The notes under the pieces: model-generated
The model's input: the letters and a program-made list of their open reading frames with translations, nothing else
What the model was told of the DNA's origin: nothing
The model's database searches: none
NCBI GenBank assembly: GCA_016713115.1
Contig: JADJPU010000001.1
Coordinates: 496,001 to 560,000, forward strand
Reading direction: 5' to 3'
Length of the DNA: 64,000 nucleotides
Source: Cellvibrionales bacterium
GTDB lineage: Bacteria > Pseudomonadota > Gammaproteobacteria > Pseudomonadales > UBA7239
Part shown: one piece after another, positions 1-9,611 of the stretch
How positions within the stretch are numbered: the first letter of the stretch is position 1
Layout of the letters: each line of letters starts with the position of its first letter
Translations under genes and position numbers: made by a program

Positions 1-341
1 TCTGCGCGCGGCAGGCTGATGCCATCTATCTGCCCCACCGCGTTGCCGTAAGTCAGGATGTCAATATCGAGCGTTCGTGCTGAAAAACGCTCGCCACCGC
101 GCAAACGACCATTGTCATTTTCAATTTTGCGCAAACATTGCGACAACTCGCCCACCGACAAATTCGTATCACAGCCAATCACCAAATTAAAAAAATGGTC
201 GCCGTCAAAACCCACGGCTTCGCTTTCGTACACGGAAGAAACCTGCAAGTTATCGAAGGCATTTTTTAGCGCATCCAAAGCCGCCGTGATATGCCGTTCA
301 CGCTCTACATTGCTGCCTATGCCGAGATATACCCTGTTCAC
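1..341 (-). CDS. folK: 2-amino-4-hydroxy-6-hydroxymethyldihydropteridine pyrophosphokinase (3' end outside window)
   Basis: Partial gene cut by the left edge; about 113 codons are present where the family usually has about 160. FolK transfers pyrophosphate from ATP to 6-hydroxymethyl-dihydropterin in cytoplasmic folate synthesis. Visible signatures are GIGSN at residues 7-11 and RTLDIDIL near residue 95, whose aspartates bind Mg-ATP in the family. The start is GTG at 341. I chose it because GTGA overlaps the folB stop by four bases and the protein then begins directly before the conserved beta strand. It is translationally coupled to folB. The folA/folC context cannot be seen. Confidence 0.93.
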   Translation of the reverse strand, partial: MNRVYLGIGSNVERERHITAALDALKNAFDNLQVSSVYESEAVGFDGDHFFNLVIGCDTNLSVGELSQCLRKIENDNGRLRGGERFSARTLDIDILTYGNAVGQIDGISLPRA

Positions 342-697
342 GCCGGTTTTTCTCCGCGCTCAATCACCAAACCCACATCTTGTGCGCCGCGCAATGCGCC
401 GGGTTTGCTGATGCGCAAACGCAGCCATGCCACGCCAAATTCATCGCGCACAATGTCGGCCACCGCTTCTGCTAACGCCTCAATCAATTGATAGCGGCTT
501 TCACTGATAAATTGAATCAAGCGTTTGGAAATGGTTTTGTAATCCAGCGCATCCACAATATCGTCGCTCGCTGCCGCTGCACGAATATCCGTCGCCATTT
601 CCAAATCCAAACTCACCACCTGCTGCACTTCGCGCTCCCATGCAAAAATGCCGATGATGGTTTCTATGCGCAAATCGCGGATGTAAACAATGTCCAT
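338..697 (-). CDS. folB: Dihydroneopterin aldolase
   Basis: 119 aa, the normal length for FolB. It converts 7,8-dihydroneopterin to 6-hydroxymethyl-dihydropterin and glycolaldehyde, the step before FolK. The N-terminus MDIVYIRDL, the acidic FAWERE segment around residue 21 and the SKPGAL segment near residue 100 match the FolB family, where the conserved Glu and Lys act in catalysis. The stop codon overlaps the folK GTG start, so the pair is a coupled operon. It lies 12 bases downstream of the tsaD stop and may be co-transcribed with tsaD. Confidence 0.95.
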   Translation of the reverse strand: MDIVYIRDLRIETIIGIFAWEREVQQVVSLDLEMATDIRAAAASDDIVDALDYKTISKRLIQFISESRYQLIEALAEAVADIVRDEFGVAWLRLRISKPGALRGAQDVGLVIERGEKPA

Positions 698-709
698 CGC
701 AAACTCTCT

Positions 710-1735
710 TCAAATAGCTGGCAAAGTTTCGAGTGACCAACGCGGGAAAGCGTTGATCGTCAGCGGCTCGCTTTGCCCTGCCAACAAGCGCTGACAACCG
801 GCAAAAGCAATCATCGCGCCGTTATCGGTACAGAACGCTGGGCGTGGATAAAATACTTCTGCTTTGCCCGCTAATACTTGCTGCAATTTCTCACGCAGGC
901 GGCGATTGGCACTCACGCCGCCGGCAATCACCAAACGCTGCAAACCGGTTTGTTCAATTGCACGGCGACATTTAATTACCAGCGTATCCACCACCGCTTC
1001 TTGAAAGGCCCAAGCAATGTCTGCAGAAGTTTGTGCATCCGGCAGGCCGTTGTCACCGGCGTGTTGGCGTATCGTCGTCAATGCAAAAGTTTTTAAGCCG
1101 CTAAAACTAAAATCCAAGCCGGGGCGATCGGTCATCGGGCGTGGAAACACAAAACGCTCCGGCGATCCTTGTTCAGCCAGCTTGCTGATTTGCGGCCCGC
1201 CGGGGTAATCGAGATCGAGCAGCTTGGCGGTCTTATCAAAGGCTTCACCTGCGGCGTCGTCCAGCGATTCACCCAACAACCGATAGCGACCTATGCCCAG
1301 AACTTCTACCAACTGCGTGTGCCCGCCCGACACCAAGAGCGCCACGAAAGGAAACGCCGGCGCGGGGGACTCCAGCATCGGCGCCAACAAATGCCCTTCC
1401 ATGTGATGCACACCCACGGCAGGCACGCCCCAGCTCCACGCCAGCGTGCGCCCAAATGTCGCGCCCACCAGCAGCGCGCCCAGCAGGCCGGGGCCTGCGG
1501 TGTAGGCTATGCCGTGGATGTCGGCGCGACTGGAGTGCGACTTCGCCAGCACTTCCTCCACCATCGGCAACAGCTTGCGCACATGGTCGCGCGAGGCCAG
1601 CTCCGGCACCACACCGCCGTATTCATTGTGAATAGCGATTTGGCTGTGTAGAGCTTCCGCAAGCAGGCCGCGCTCACTGTCGTAGACAGCCACGCCGGTC
1701 TCATCACAAGAGGTTTCTATGCCCAGAACACGCAT
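710..1735 (-). CDS. tsaD: tRNA N6-threonylcarbamoyladenosine transferase TsaD
   Basis: 341 aa from ATG 1735. TsaD transfers the threonylcarbamoyl group to A37 of ANN-decoding tRNAs, together with TsaB/TsaE. The start MRVLGIETSCDETG is the classic ASKHA-fold N-terminus, so I trimmed the longer open frame (to 1804) to this ATG. The metal-binding HMEGH motif lies near residue 110 and the SGGHTQL motif near residue 135. The C-terminal part has the family's conserved FCTDNGAMIA stretch. It is transcribed divergently from rpsF, with 166 bp between the starts. Essential in most bacteria; no disruption seen. Confidence 0.97.
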   Translation of the reverse strand: MRVLGIETSCDETGVAVYDSERGLLAEALHSQIAIHNEYGGVVPELASRDHVRKLLPMVEEVLAKSHSSRADIHGIAYTAGPGLLGALLVGATFGRTLAWSWGVPAVGVHHMEGHLLAPMLESPAPAFPFVALLVSGGHTQLVEVLGIGRYRLLGESLDDAAGEAFDKTAKLLDLDYPGGPQISKLAEQGSPERFVFPRPMTDRPGLDFSFSGLKTFALTTIRQHAGDNGLPDAQTSADIAWAFQEAVVDTLVIKCRRAIEQTGLQRLVIAGGVSANRRLREKLQQVLAGKAEVFYPRPAFCTDNGAMIAFAGCQRLLAGQSEPLTINAFPRWSLETLPAI

Positions 1736-1901
1736 GGCACACATAGGAAAAACAGCCGCAAAAACGAGGTTGGCATGATAGACCGTTGTAATGGCAATAG
1801 GCATCCCCTAGAATTGCCGCCCCGTTTATAGCCACCAAGGCCATAACGGATCCCTTGCTCCACCGGCACCGCTGGGGGGCTTAACCCACAAGGAGTCATC
1901 C

Positions 1902-2324
1902 ATGAGACATTACGAAGTCGTATTTCTGGTTCATCCAGATCAATCCGAACAAGTGCCAGGCATGGTGGAACGCTACAAAAGCGCCATCGAAGCCAGCGGC
2001 GGAAAAATTCATCGCTTAGAAGACTGGGGCCGCCGCCAACTGGCCTACCCGATCGAAGACATCCATAAAGCGCACTACATCCTGCTGAACATTGAGTGCG
2101 GTCAACAAGCACTGGATGAGCTGACCACCAACTTCCGCTACAACGATGCCGTGTTGCGCAACATGGTGATGCGTCGTGACGAAGCCGTCACTGACGAATC
2201 TCTGATCATGAAAGCGGAAAACGAAGATCGCCGCCGCAAGGCCGAGCAGCCTGCTCGCGCACCGCGCGCCGAAGAAGCTAGCCAAGACGATGCTGCTGAT
2301 GACAGCAGCGACGACGCTGAATAA
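1902..2324 (+). CDS. rpsF: 30S ribosomal protein S6 (bS6)
   Basis: 140 aa; starts MRHYEVVFLVHPDQS, typical of bS6. It binds the central domain of 16S rRNA as a heterodimer with bS18, whose gene follows 14 bases downstream. The globular domain occupies about residues 1-100. The C-terminal tail (about 110-140) is rich in Asp, Glu and Ala; such acidic tails in bS6 can be glutamylated by RimK in some gammaproteobacteria. The ribosome binding site AAGGAG lies just upstream of the ATG. First gene of the rpsF-rpsR-rplI operon. Confidence 0.98.
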   Translation: MRHYEVVFLVHPDQSEQVPGMVERYKSAIEASGGKIHRLEDWGRRQLAYPIEDIHKAHYILLNIECGQQALDELTTNFRYNDAVLRNMVMRRDEAVTDESLIMKAENEDRRRKAEQPARAPRAEEASQDDAADDSSDDAE

Positions 2325-2338
2325 GGGAGAGTTGAATC

Positions 2339-2578
2339 ATGTCACGTCAACAACAGCAATTCCGTCGCCGTAAGTTCTGCCGTTTTACCGCTGAGAAAAC
2401 CGTTGAGATCGATTACAAAGATCTGGACGTACTCAAAGCCTACATCACCGAAACCGGCAAAATCGTTCCTAGCCGCATCACCGGCACCAGCGCGAAATAC
2501 CAGCGCCAGTTGGCCACTGCCATCAAGCGCGCGCGCTACTTGGCACTGTTGCCTTACACCGATCAGCACTTCAAATAA
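2339..2578 (+). CDS. rpsR: 30S ribosomal protein S18 (bS18)
   Basis: 79 aa with the compact bS18 fold. FCRFTAEK near the N-terminus and the basic ITGTSAKYQRQLATAIKRAR stretch bind 16S rRNA and the S6 partner. The spacing to rpsF (14 bases, with GGGAG before the ATG) and to rplI (10 bases) indicates one transcript. One base set upstream, AAGGAGA, serves rplI. No anomalies. Confidence 0.98.
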   Translation: MSRQQQQFRRRKFCRFTAEKTVEIDYKDLDVLKAYITETGKIVPSRITGTSAKYQRQLATAIKRARYLALLPYTDQHFK

Positions 2579-2588
2579 GGAGACACAC

Positions 2589-3035
2589 ATGCAAGTTATT
2601 CTGCTGGATAAAGTGGGTCGCCTCGGTGGCGTTGGCACACAAGTCAACGTCAAGCCTGGTTTCGCTCGCAACTTTTTGTTCCCTTTCGGCAAAGCTGTAC
2701 CCGCTACTGCAAGCAACATTGCCGAATTCAACACACGCCGCGCTGAGTTAGAAGCTGCTGCCGCTGCCAAATTGGCAGAAGCGGAAAAACGCGCTGCTGC
2801 ACTGGCCACTGTCAGCATCACCATCGCCGCCAATGCCGGTGACGAAGGCAAGCTGTTCGGCTCTATCGGCACACGCGATATTGCCGATGCACTGACCAAT
2901 GCCGGTCACGCCACCACCAAAACCGAAGTGCGCATGCCTAACGGCGCGATTCGTGAAATTGGTGAGTTCGAGATCGACATTCAGTTGCACAGCGATGTCA
3001 CTCAAGCCGTTAAGGTTGTCGTGATTGCGGAGTGA
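2589..3035 (+). CDS. rplI: 50S ribosomal protein L9 (bL9)
   Basis: 148 aa from ATG 2589. The N-terminal domain MQVILLDKVGRLGGVG with the downstream PGFARNFL motif is the ribosome-binding domain of bL9. A long connecting helix rich in Ala, Glu and Lys (about residues 50-75) leads to the C-terminal domain. A longer open frame extends upstream into rpsR, but the ATG preceded by AAGGAG at 2577-2582 is the family start. A rho-independent terminator follows at about 3063, so the ribosomal operon mostly ends here and dnaB begins a new unit. Confidence 0.98.
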   Translation: MQVILLDKVGRLGGVGTQVNVKPGFARNFLFPFGKAVPATASNIAEFNTRRAELEAAAAAKLAEAEKRAAALATVSITIAANAGDEGKLFGSIGTRDIADALTNAGHATTKTEVRMPNGAIREIGEFEIDIQLHSDVTQAVKVVVIAE

Positions 3036-3062
3036 TCGCCGCCGGCAATTTAAGGTATAAAG

Positions 3063-3092
3063 ACAGGCACTCTCGGGTGCCTGTTTTGTTTT
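3063..3092 (+). terminator. Rho-independent terminator after rplI
   Basis: Arms ACAGGCAC (3063-3070) and GTGCCTGT (3077-3084) enclose a six-base loop and run into a T-rich tract. It sits 27 bases after the rplI stop and 32 bases before the dnaB start. It separates the ribosomal operon from dnaB, although partial read-through is likely. Confidence 0.85.
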
Positions 3093-3124
3093 CTGGGATG
3101 CACTTTTTCGCGGGATTGACCTGA

Positions 3125-4531
3125 ATGACTACCGCCAGCGACACAGCTTCTCTCTCTATGGTCAGCAACAACACTGACGCACGCCTGCGCGTGCCACCGC
3201 ATTCGCTGGAAGCGGAACAAGCAGTGCTGGGCGGCCTACTGCTGGATCACCAAGCCCTGGATCAGGTGTTGGAAGTGTTGCAGGTACGCGATTTCTACAA
3301 CCCGGAAAACCGCCTGATTTTCAGCGCCATGCTGCGTTTGTCGGAACTCGCCAAACCGCTGGACATCATCACCGTTTCTGAATTGCTAGACCAAGACGGC
3401 GAACTGCACGCCATTGGCGGCATTGCCCACCTCGCTGAACTCGCGCGCCACACACCTGGCACCAGCAACCTGCTGACTTACGCCAACATCGTGCGCGAAC
3501 GCGCCACTCTGCGCCAATTGATACGCGCCGCCAGCAATATTGCCGATCACGCGCACACACCTGACGGGCGCGATAGCAATGAATTGCTCGCCAGCGCAGA
3601 AAAAATCATTGCTGACATTGCTGAAGGCCGCCCCAAAGAAAGCGGTTTTGAATTTATGAATCCGCTGCTGAAAAGCACGGTGCTGCAAATTGATGAACTA
3701 AGCCAACTGGACAGTGATGTCACTGGCTTGGATACCGGTTATATCAAGCTCAATGAAGAAACTAGCGGTTTACAAAAATCGGATTTAATCATTCTTGCGG
3801 CACGCCCTTCGATGGGTAAAACCGCATTTGCAATGAACCTCGTTGAGCACGCGGTGTTGCATCAAGACAAACCGGTACTGGTTTTCAGTCTAGAAATGCC
3901 GGCATCCTCAATTATTTTGAGAATGTTGTCGTCCGTTGGCCGTATTGACCAACAGCGCATACGCAAAGGCAAGCTGGTAGGCGACGAGTGGGACAAACTA
4001 ACCGCTGCCGCAGGACGGCTAAAAGATCGCCCGCTATACATCGACGACACCACCGGGCTCTCCCCCGCTGAAATGCGCGCGCGCGTGCGCCGCATACAGC
4101 GCGAACATGGTGAAATTGCGCTAATCGTGGTGGATTATTTACAGCTCATGCACATTCCCGGCGCGAAAGAAGGCCGCACGGCAGAAGTGTCGGAAATCTC
4201 GCGCTCACTGAAATCTATCGCACGCGAATTTAATTGCCCTTTGGTGGCACTATCACAACTGAATCGCTCGGTTGACGGTCGCACCGACAAACGCCCCAAC
4301 AACTCAGACCTGCGCGATTCCGGCGCCATTGAGCAAGATGCCGATGTCATCATGTTTATCTACCGCGACGAGGTTTATCACAAAGAAGATAGCCCCGACA
4401 AAGGCATTGCCGAAATCATCATCGGCAAACAGCGCAACGGCCCTATTGGAACTGTCAAATTAGCGTTTCAAAAACATTTCACGCGCTTCGATAATTTGGC
4501 AATCAACCACGAAGAGCGTCCGACGCGATAA
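3125..4531 (+). CDS. dnaB: Replicative DNA helicase DnaB
   Basis: 468 aa, normal for DnaB. This hexameric 5'-3' helicase unwinds DNA at the replication fork and recruits primase. The N-terminal domain (about 20-125) carries the conserved PPHSLEAEQAVLGG start. The RecA-like motor has Walker A ARPSMGKTAF near residue 225 and the Walker B/H2 segment VVDYLQL near residue 336. The motif ALSQLNR and the SGAIEQDAD segment follow. No intein is present in the P-loop or elsewhere. The rpsF-rpsR-rplI-dnaB order is conserved in gammaproteobacteria. Confidence 0.97.
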   Translation: MTTASDTASLSMVSNNTDARLRVPPHSLEAEQAVLGGLLLDHQALDQVLEVLQVRDFYNPENRLIFSAMLRLSELAKPLDIITVSELLDQDGELHAIGGIAHLAELARHTPGTSNLLTYANIVRERATLRQLIRAASNIADHAHTPDGRDSNELLASAEKIIADIAEGRPKESGFEFMNPLLKSTVLQIDELSQLDSDVTGLDTGYIKLNEETSGLQKSDLIILAARPSMGKTAFAMNLVEHAVLHQDKPVLVFSLEMPASSIILRMLSSVGRIDQQRIRKGKLVGDEWDKLTAAAGRLKDRPLYIDDTTGLSPAEMRARVRRIQREHGEIALIVVDYLQLMHIPGAKEGRTAEVSEISRSLKSIAREFNCPLVALSQLNRSVDGRTDKRPNNSDLRDSGAIEQDADVIMFIYRDEVYHKEDSPDKGIAEIIIGKQRNGPIGTVKLAFQKHFTRFDNLAINHEERPTR

Positions 4532-4587
4532 GCAGCAGCGTTCATTTGTTACTTTTAAATTTTTAACTTTACTATTAGAGGCACCTC

Positions 4588-5601
4588 ATGAAACTTGGTT
4601 TACATCTCGGCTACTGGAACCGCAACCCTTACCCTGGCATTGAAATCGCCAAAGAAGCGGAAAACCTCGGCTACGACTCTATCTGGACAGCCGAAGCCTA
4701 CGGCTCCGATTGCGTTTCGCCACTCGCGTGGCTCGGCTCGCACACCAGCAAAATCAAACTCGGCACCTCGGTGATGCAAATTTCTGCGCGCACGCCTACT
4801 TGTGCCGCAATGACCGCGTTGACGATGGATCATCTATCCAATGGCCGCTTTCAACTCGGTATCGGCGTTTCCGGCCCACAAGTGGTGGAAGGTTGGTACG
4901 GCCAAGGTTTCAAAAAACCGCTGGAGCGCACCAAAGAGTGGATGAATATTTTTCGCCAAGTCACGCGCCGCGAACAGGCGCTGGAGTTTCAGGGCAATCA
5001 ATATCAACTACCCTACAACGGTCCCAACGCACTCGGCTTGGGCAAGCCGCTGAAATCCATCACGCATCCACTGCGCCAGCACATTCCTGTATTTATGGGT
5101 GCGGAAGGCCCTAAAAACATCGAACTCGCCACGCAAATTGCTGACGGCTGGTTTCCGATTTTTGTCTCGCCGTATCGCATGAATATTTTTGATGAATCAC
5201 TGAAAAACAAACCGGATAATTTTGAAATTGCCGCGATGGTGCAAGTGAATGTCAACGACAATCTCAAAGACGCTTTATTTCCCACCAAAATGATGTTGGC
5301 GCTGTACGTTGGCGGCATGGGTGCGAAAGATGAAAACTTCCATAAAAATTTGATGGAACGCATGGGTTTTGATGTGCAGGAAGTGCAGGACAAATACCTC
5401 GCCGGCGATCACATGGGCGCGTTTGAAGCCGTACCCGATGCACTGGCCGATGAAATCTCGCTCTCCGGCCCCATCGACCGCATCAAAGAACGCATTGCCG
5501 ATTGGAAAAAATCGCAGGTCACCAGCATCATGATTAGCCGCACGGATGACCCGAACCAAGACATGCAACGCATCCGTCAATTTGCAGAAATGGTGCTATA
5601 A
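4588..5601 (+). CDS. LLM class flavin/F420-dependent oxidoreductase
   Basis: 337 aa of the luciferase-like monooxygenase (TIM-barrel) superfamily. The N-terminus MKLGLHLGYW, the segment GYDSIWTAEAYGSD and the GTSVMQISARTP strand match F420-dependent LLM oxidoreductases. These use F420 or flavin to oxidise or reduce a hydride-accepting substrate. Family members in proteobacteria often sit with lipid or steroid catabolism genes, but the substrate cannot be read from sequence. The ATG has AGAGGCACCTC just upstream. An SDR follows 13 bases downstream, so the two probably form an operon. No F420 biosynthesis genes are in the window. Confidence 0.85.
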   Translation: MKLGLHLGYWNRNPYPGIEIAKEAENLGYDSIWTAEAYGSDCVSPLAWLGSHTSKIKLGTSVMQISARTPTCAAMTALTMDHLSNGRFQLGIGVSGPQVVEGWYGQGFKKPLERTKEWMNIFRQVTRREQALEFQGNQYQLPYNGPNALGLGKPLKSITHPLRQHIPVFMGAEGPKNIELATQIADGWFPIFVSPYRMNIFDESLKNKPDNFEIAAMVQVNVNDNLKDALFPTKMMLALYVGGMGAKDENFHKNLMERMGFDVQEVQDKYLAGDHMGAFEAVPDALADEISLSGPIDRIKERIADWKKSQVTSIMISRTDDPNQDMQRIRQFAEMVL

Positions 5602-5614
5602 AAAAGGAGCTGCC

Positions 5615-6382
5615 ATGCTAGCCGAACACTTTTCGCTGCAGGGGAAAGTCGCCATCGTCACCGGTGGCGGGAAAGGTATCGGCAAAGCGATTGGTCTAGC
5701 GTTTGCCAAAGCGGGAGCGACCGTGGTATTTGCGGCGCGCACACAGGCGGATTTGGATGCTGTTGTCGCGCAAGCAAAAACTTTCGGCGGCGATGCCTTG
5801 GGCGTGAACTGCGACGTGTTGGTAGATGCGCAGTTACAGCACTTGGTAGACACCACCATCAAACACTTCGGTCGCCTCGATATTTTGGTTAACAATGCCG
5901 GCGGCACTATGCCTAAGCCGATGGAAAAAATCAGCGCCGACTCTTTTCGTCGCGCGCTCGATTTCAACCTCACCAGCGTGTTTTTACTTTCACAATATGC
6001 ACTACCGCATTTGCGCGCCAGTCACGGCAATATCATCAATATCGCTTCAGCCGCAGGGCGTTTGGTGCAACCACTGTTTACATCTTACGGCACAGTCAAA
6101 GCTGCGTTGATTCACATGACAAAAATGATGGCGGCAGAATTAGCGCCAAGCGTGCGTGTGAATGTCATCAGCCCCGGCTCTATCATGACCGAAGCATTGG
6201 AACACTTTATCGACGCGGACAACCGCGAAAAAATGCGTAAACTCACGCCACTGCAAGAATTGGGCAAACCGCAAGACATCGCCATGGCCGCGCTGTATTT
6301 AGCTTCACCCGCCGCACGCTGGGTGACTGGCAAAGATTTACAAGTGGATGGCGGGACGGAAAATACCAATCTCACAACTTAA
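5615..6382 (+). CDS. SDR family NAD(P)-dependent oxidoreductase
   Basis: 255 aa from ATG 5615, preceded by AAAGGAGC; the open frame continues upstream but this start fits the family. Classical short-chain dehydrogenase. TGGGKGIG near residue 15 is the nucleotide-binding glycine motif, NNAGG lies near residue 93, and the catalytic part has Ser (IINIASAAG) and the Y-x-x-x-K pair (SYGTVKAALIHM). LQVDGG closes the C-terminus. The substrate is unknown; its coupling to the LLM oxidoreductase suggests that both act on the same carbonyl/alcohol intermediate. Confidence 0.9.
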   Translation: MLAEHFSLQGKVAIVTGGGKGIGKAIGLAFAKAGATVVFAARTQADLDAVVAQAKTFGGDALGVNCDVLVDAQLQHLVDTTIKHFGRLDILVNNAGGTMPKPMEKISADSFRRALDFNLTSVFLLSQYALPHLRASHGNIINIASAAGRLVQPLFTSYGTVKAALIHMTKMMAAELAPSVRVNVISPGSIMTEALEHFIDADNREKMRKLTPLQELGKPQDIAMAALYLASPAARWVTGKDLQVDGGTENTNLTT

Positions 6383-6416
6383 GCGGTTTGCGCCACCAAA
6401 AAACCAAAGCATTCAC

Positions 6417-7823
6417 ATGAGATTGTCACTTAAACCATATTTCATAGCTTTTCTCTGCATAACTGCCGCAATCGCCTTGGCCTTATCTGCCACTCACAGC
6501 ATAAAAAAACTCGCCTTCATCCATGCTCTTGCACAAACATCTACAAGCCCTCAACTGAACACAGACTTTGTGTTCTACATCAATGCAGGGCAACGCTACC
6601 AGACGACAGGGCAGCTATACGAACGCCCCGCAGAAGGAGAAACCATCGCATCTCGCTACTACCCGATGGCACCTGTATTCAAATTCCCCCCTGCCTTTCA
6701 GCTGCAAATTCTTCCTTTCATAAACAACTGAACGCCTGAAACACTTAAATGGCTACGGCTCACCATGATTATTGGCTATTTTTCTGCATGCTTCATGTTG
6801 ATGGCGAAATGCAGCACAACCATGCAACAACAGAAAAACTCGCACACAAAAATATTTTTGTTTCTTGCATTCAGCGGCGTTATCGCTCTATTAAATCCTG
6901 CTTTCTGGGATTGCATCCTGAATACCAACTATGAAATCCCCATTTTCTTGCTACTAACTATTAGCTTCTTTTTACTCGACAAGCATGCAAAACTGTCTGC
7001 CGCCATTATCAGCTACTTAGCTCTCACCAAAATATATCCTATCTTTATGGCGAGCATGCTATTCATGACGCCAAGAAAAAAACCATTTACTGCGTCATTC
7101 ATCGCATCAGCTTTACTTATCTTAGCGTTCACGCTTTGGGCATTCGGACTACAGGAAAGCCTCTACTACGCCACCCGCATACTTCCCACGCTGCTGTCAG
7201 AAAAAGTAGCCCCCATGCAATTTAGTTTAAGTTTTGGCAGTGAGCTGTTCCGGTTTACTCAAAACTTAGAATTTTCACGCATTGTTTTTCAAGCTTTACG
7301 ATTGACACTTGTTGGGATCAGTTTCTACACGCTAATCAAATATAGAAATGCACAGCAGGGAGTGAGTTTTTTTGCCTTGCTCATCACACTGATGCTGATC
7401 TGCATGCCAAACTATTGGATCAGCTATTGGATTTTTTTGTTTCCTGCTTTCTGTATCGCTATCCAACGCGTTATCACGCGCCCCCAAACAACGGAGGCAT
7501 CCTTACTGTTTTTATGCGTACTGGTAACAATCATTGAAAGTCAAAGCTGGATGCACTTCCACGCCCCTGTGTGGCTCAACGACACTTCGCGTCTCGACGC
7601 TATTGGTTCGGAAATTAATGCCATACACCAGCAAGGGAATGCATCCTTGGCCTATTGGCTATTTCTACGCCATTACCCTATCACTACAGCACTGTATCTC
7701 TTGGAACAACTCAAATTTCTCGTTCCAATAGTATTGTGGATTTTTGTTATCAGAGAAATTGTGCGCACTGCAAAGCACAGCACACACGACACTCAACCCA
7801 CCTCATCAAATCCTGAACGATAA
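6417..7823 (+). pseudogene. GT87/DUF2029-like membrane glycosyltransferase, split by an in-frame TGA
   Basis: Two open frames (6417-6731 and 6765-7823) lie in the same reading frame, separated only by a TGA at 6729-6731 and 11 further sense codons. Read through, they give 468 residues, the usual size of polyprenol-phosphate-dependent GT87 mannosyltransferases. The first part has an N-terminal membrane segment, a YINAGQRYQ stretch and FKFPPAFQL, which resembles the periplasmic YPP region of the family. The second has about eight membrane segments, including a GQ/N-rich IP segment and ALTKIYP. The 3' end overlaps the convergent msbA 3' end by 31 bases. It may be a true pseudogene or a base error in an intact gene. 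Confidence 0.7.
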
Positions 7824-9553
7824 AGCCGCGCGTAGTAGCCATCTTGCGCCAACAGCTCAGCGTGCGTGCCGCGCTCAACAATTTCACCGTGATCCATTAC
7901 CAAAATAAGATCCGCGTTTTCGATAGTGGACAAACGGTGTGCGATCACCAGTGTGGTGCGGTTTTCCATCACGCGCTCCAAGGCCTGCTGAATTTTTGCT
8001 TCCGATTCATTATCCAGCGCCGAGGTAGCTTCATCCAAAATCAACACCGGCGCATCTTTTAACAGCGCACGCGCAATCGCCAAACGCTGCCGCTGCCCAC
8101 CGGACAACTGCAAACCGTTTTCACCAATTTCCGTATCCAAACCATTGGGCAGTAGGCTGATAAATTCCATAGCGTTCGCCGCTTCCGCCGCCGCTAAAAT
8201 CTGTTCGCGTGTAGCGCTCGCCAAATCACCGTAAGCAATGTTGTTGGCCACGGTGTCGTTAAACAGTACGACATGCTGCGTCACCAGCGCCATCTGCTGA
8301 CGCAAGCTGGCCAAGGTGTACTGTTTGATGGGAACACCATCCAACAAAATATCGCCCTGTTCATAATCATAAAAACGCGGCAACAAACTGGCCAAGGTGG
8401 ATTTGCCGCTGCCAGAACGACCGACCAAAGCCACGGTTTTTCCCGCTGCAATTTCCACCTGAATATTTTTCAGCACAACCTCTTGCGAGCCTTCGTAAGT
8501 AAAACTTAACTCACGAATGGCAACATCTCCTTTCGCACGCTGACACACCAACTCGCCATCATCACGCTCTGGTTGCATATCCAGAATTTCAAAAATCTTT
8601 TGCGCACCGGCAATACCTTTTTGAATAGCCCCATTGGTACTGCTTAATTGGCGTATCGGCTTGGGCAACATTGCTACCGCTGTGATATACGCCACCAAAT
8701 CCGCTGTGCTGTATTTCGCCAGCATCGCTGGGCTCAACACCATATATAAAATAACCGCAATTGCCAGCGAAACAATTACCTGCAACACAGGTGTATTCAA
8801 GGCAGAAATTTTTTGCATTTTCATGTACAACAAAAAACTGCGATGGGTTGCATCGACAAAGCGCGACTTTTCATACGCCTCACCACCAAAACTACGCATC
8901 ACGCGATAACCACGAATCATTTCCCCCGCCACTTGCAAAGTATCGCCAGCAACATCTTGCATTTTGTGGCTGATTTTATGAAAACGCCCACCGACATAAC
9001 GCACGATCAACCCAATAACGGGAGCAATCACCACAAATGCCATCGACAACTGCCAGTTCTGGTAAAAAACATAGCCAATCATGCCGATCACAACCGTGCC
9101 TTCACGAATCACGATAATGACGGCACTAGTTATTGCACCTGTGACCATCCCCACACTGCTGGTAATGCGAGAAATACTCTGTCCAGTTGGCGTAGTGTCA
9201 AAATAACGCGAAGGCAAAACCGTCAATTTATTAAAAATATCTTTTTGGATATTACGCACAATCGTGCCAGTTACCTGCGCCATAAAATAATTACCAATAA
9301 ATGACGCAACACCTTGCGCAGCAAAAATTCCTACCGCCATCAGCGGCAACTGCCAACGATGTGAAACATCTTTCATTTCGATTGCTTTCACCATTTGTTT
9401 CAACAGCTCTGGTAGAAGCGGCTGCAATAAACCAAATGCGACAAACCCCACGATACTGATGGCAAACACGCCCAACATCGGTTTGGTATAGCGCAGCAAG
9501 CGCCAATACACCTGCGCATTGCTCTCTGGGCTGGCTGTAACAATTTTCTGCAT
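7793..9553 (-). CDS. msbA: Lipid A export permease/ATP-binding protein MsbA
   Basis: 586 aa from ATG 9553. MsbA is a homodimeric ABC half-transporter that flips lipid A-core across the inner membrane. The membrane domain with six helices spans about residues 15-320. The ATPase domain has Walker A VGRSGSGKST, the signature LSGGQRQR and Walker B VLILDEATSALD, with the switch His in VIAHRLST. A GTG at 9583 would add ten residues, but a TATAAT box lies three bases upstream of it, so the ATG is more likely. It diverges from thiE. Confidence 0.95.
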   Translation of the reverse strand: MQKIVTASPESNAQVYWRLLRYTKPMLGVFAISIVGFVAFGLLQPLLPELLKQMVKAIEMKDVSHRWQLPLMAVGIFAAQGVASFIGNYFMAQVTGTIVRNIQKDIFNKLTVLPSRYFDTTPTGQSISRITSSVGMVTGAITSAVIIVIREGTVVIGMIGYVFYQNWQLSMAFVVIAPVIGLIVRYVGGRFHKISHKMQDVAGDTLQVAGEMIRGYRVMRSFGGEAYEKSRFVDATHRSFLLYMKMQKISALNTPVLQVIVSLAIAVILYMVLSPAMLAKYSTADLVAYITAVAMLPKPIRQLSSTNGAIQKGIAGAQKIFEILDMQPERDDGELVCQRAKGDVAIRELSFTYEGSQEVVLKNIQVEIAAGKTVALVGRSGSGKSTLASLLPRFYDYEQGDILLDGVPIKQYTLASLRQQMALVTQHVVLFNDTVANNIAYGDLASATREQILAAAEAANAMEFISLLPNGLDTEIGENGLQLSGGQRQRLAIARALLKDAPVLILDEATSALDNESEAKIQQALERVMENRTTLVIAHRLSTIENADLILVMDHGEIVERGTHAELLAQDGYYARLYRSGFDEVG

Positions 9554-9585
9554 GAAGGATAATGCCGAGAATGAATGAAGCACGA

Positions 9586-9591
9586 ATTATA
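9586..9591 (-). promoter_or_regulatory. Possible -10 element for msbA
   Basis: TATAAT reads on the minus strand 33 bases upstream of the msbA ATG. No good -35 hexamer is visible at the right spacing, where the thiE start codon lies. The box therefore supports the choice of the msbA start more than it proves a promoter. Confidence 0.4.
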
Positions 9592-9611
9592 GCCCGAACG
9601 AGAAACACGCC

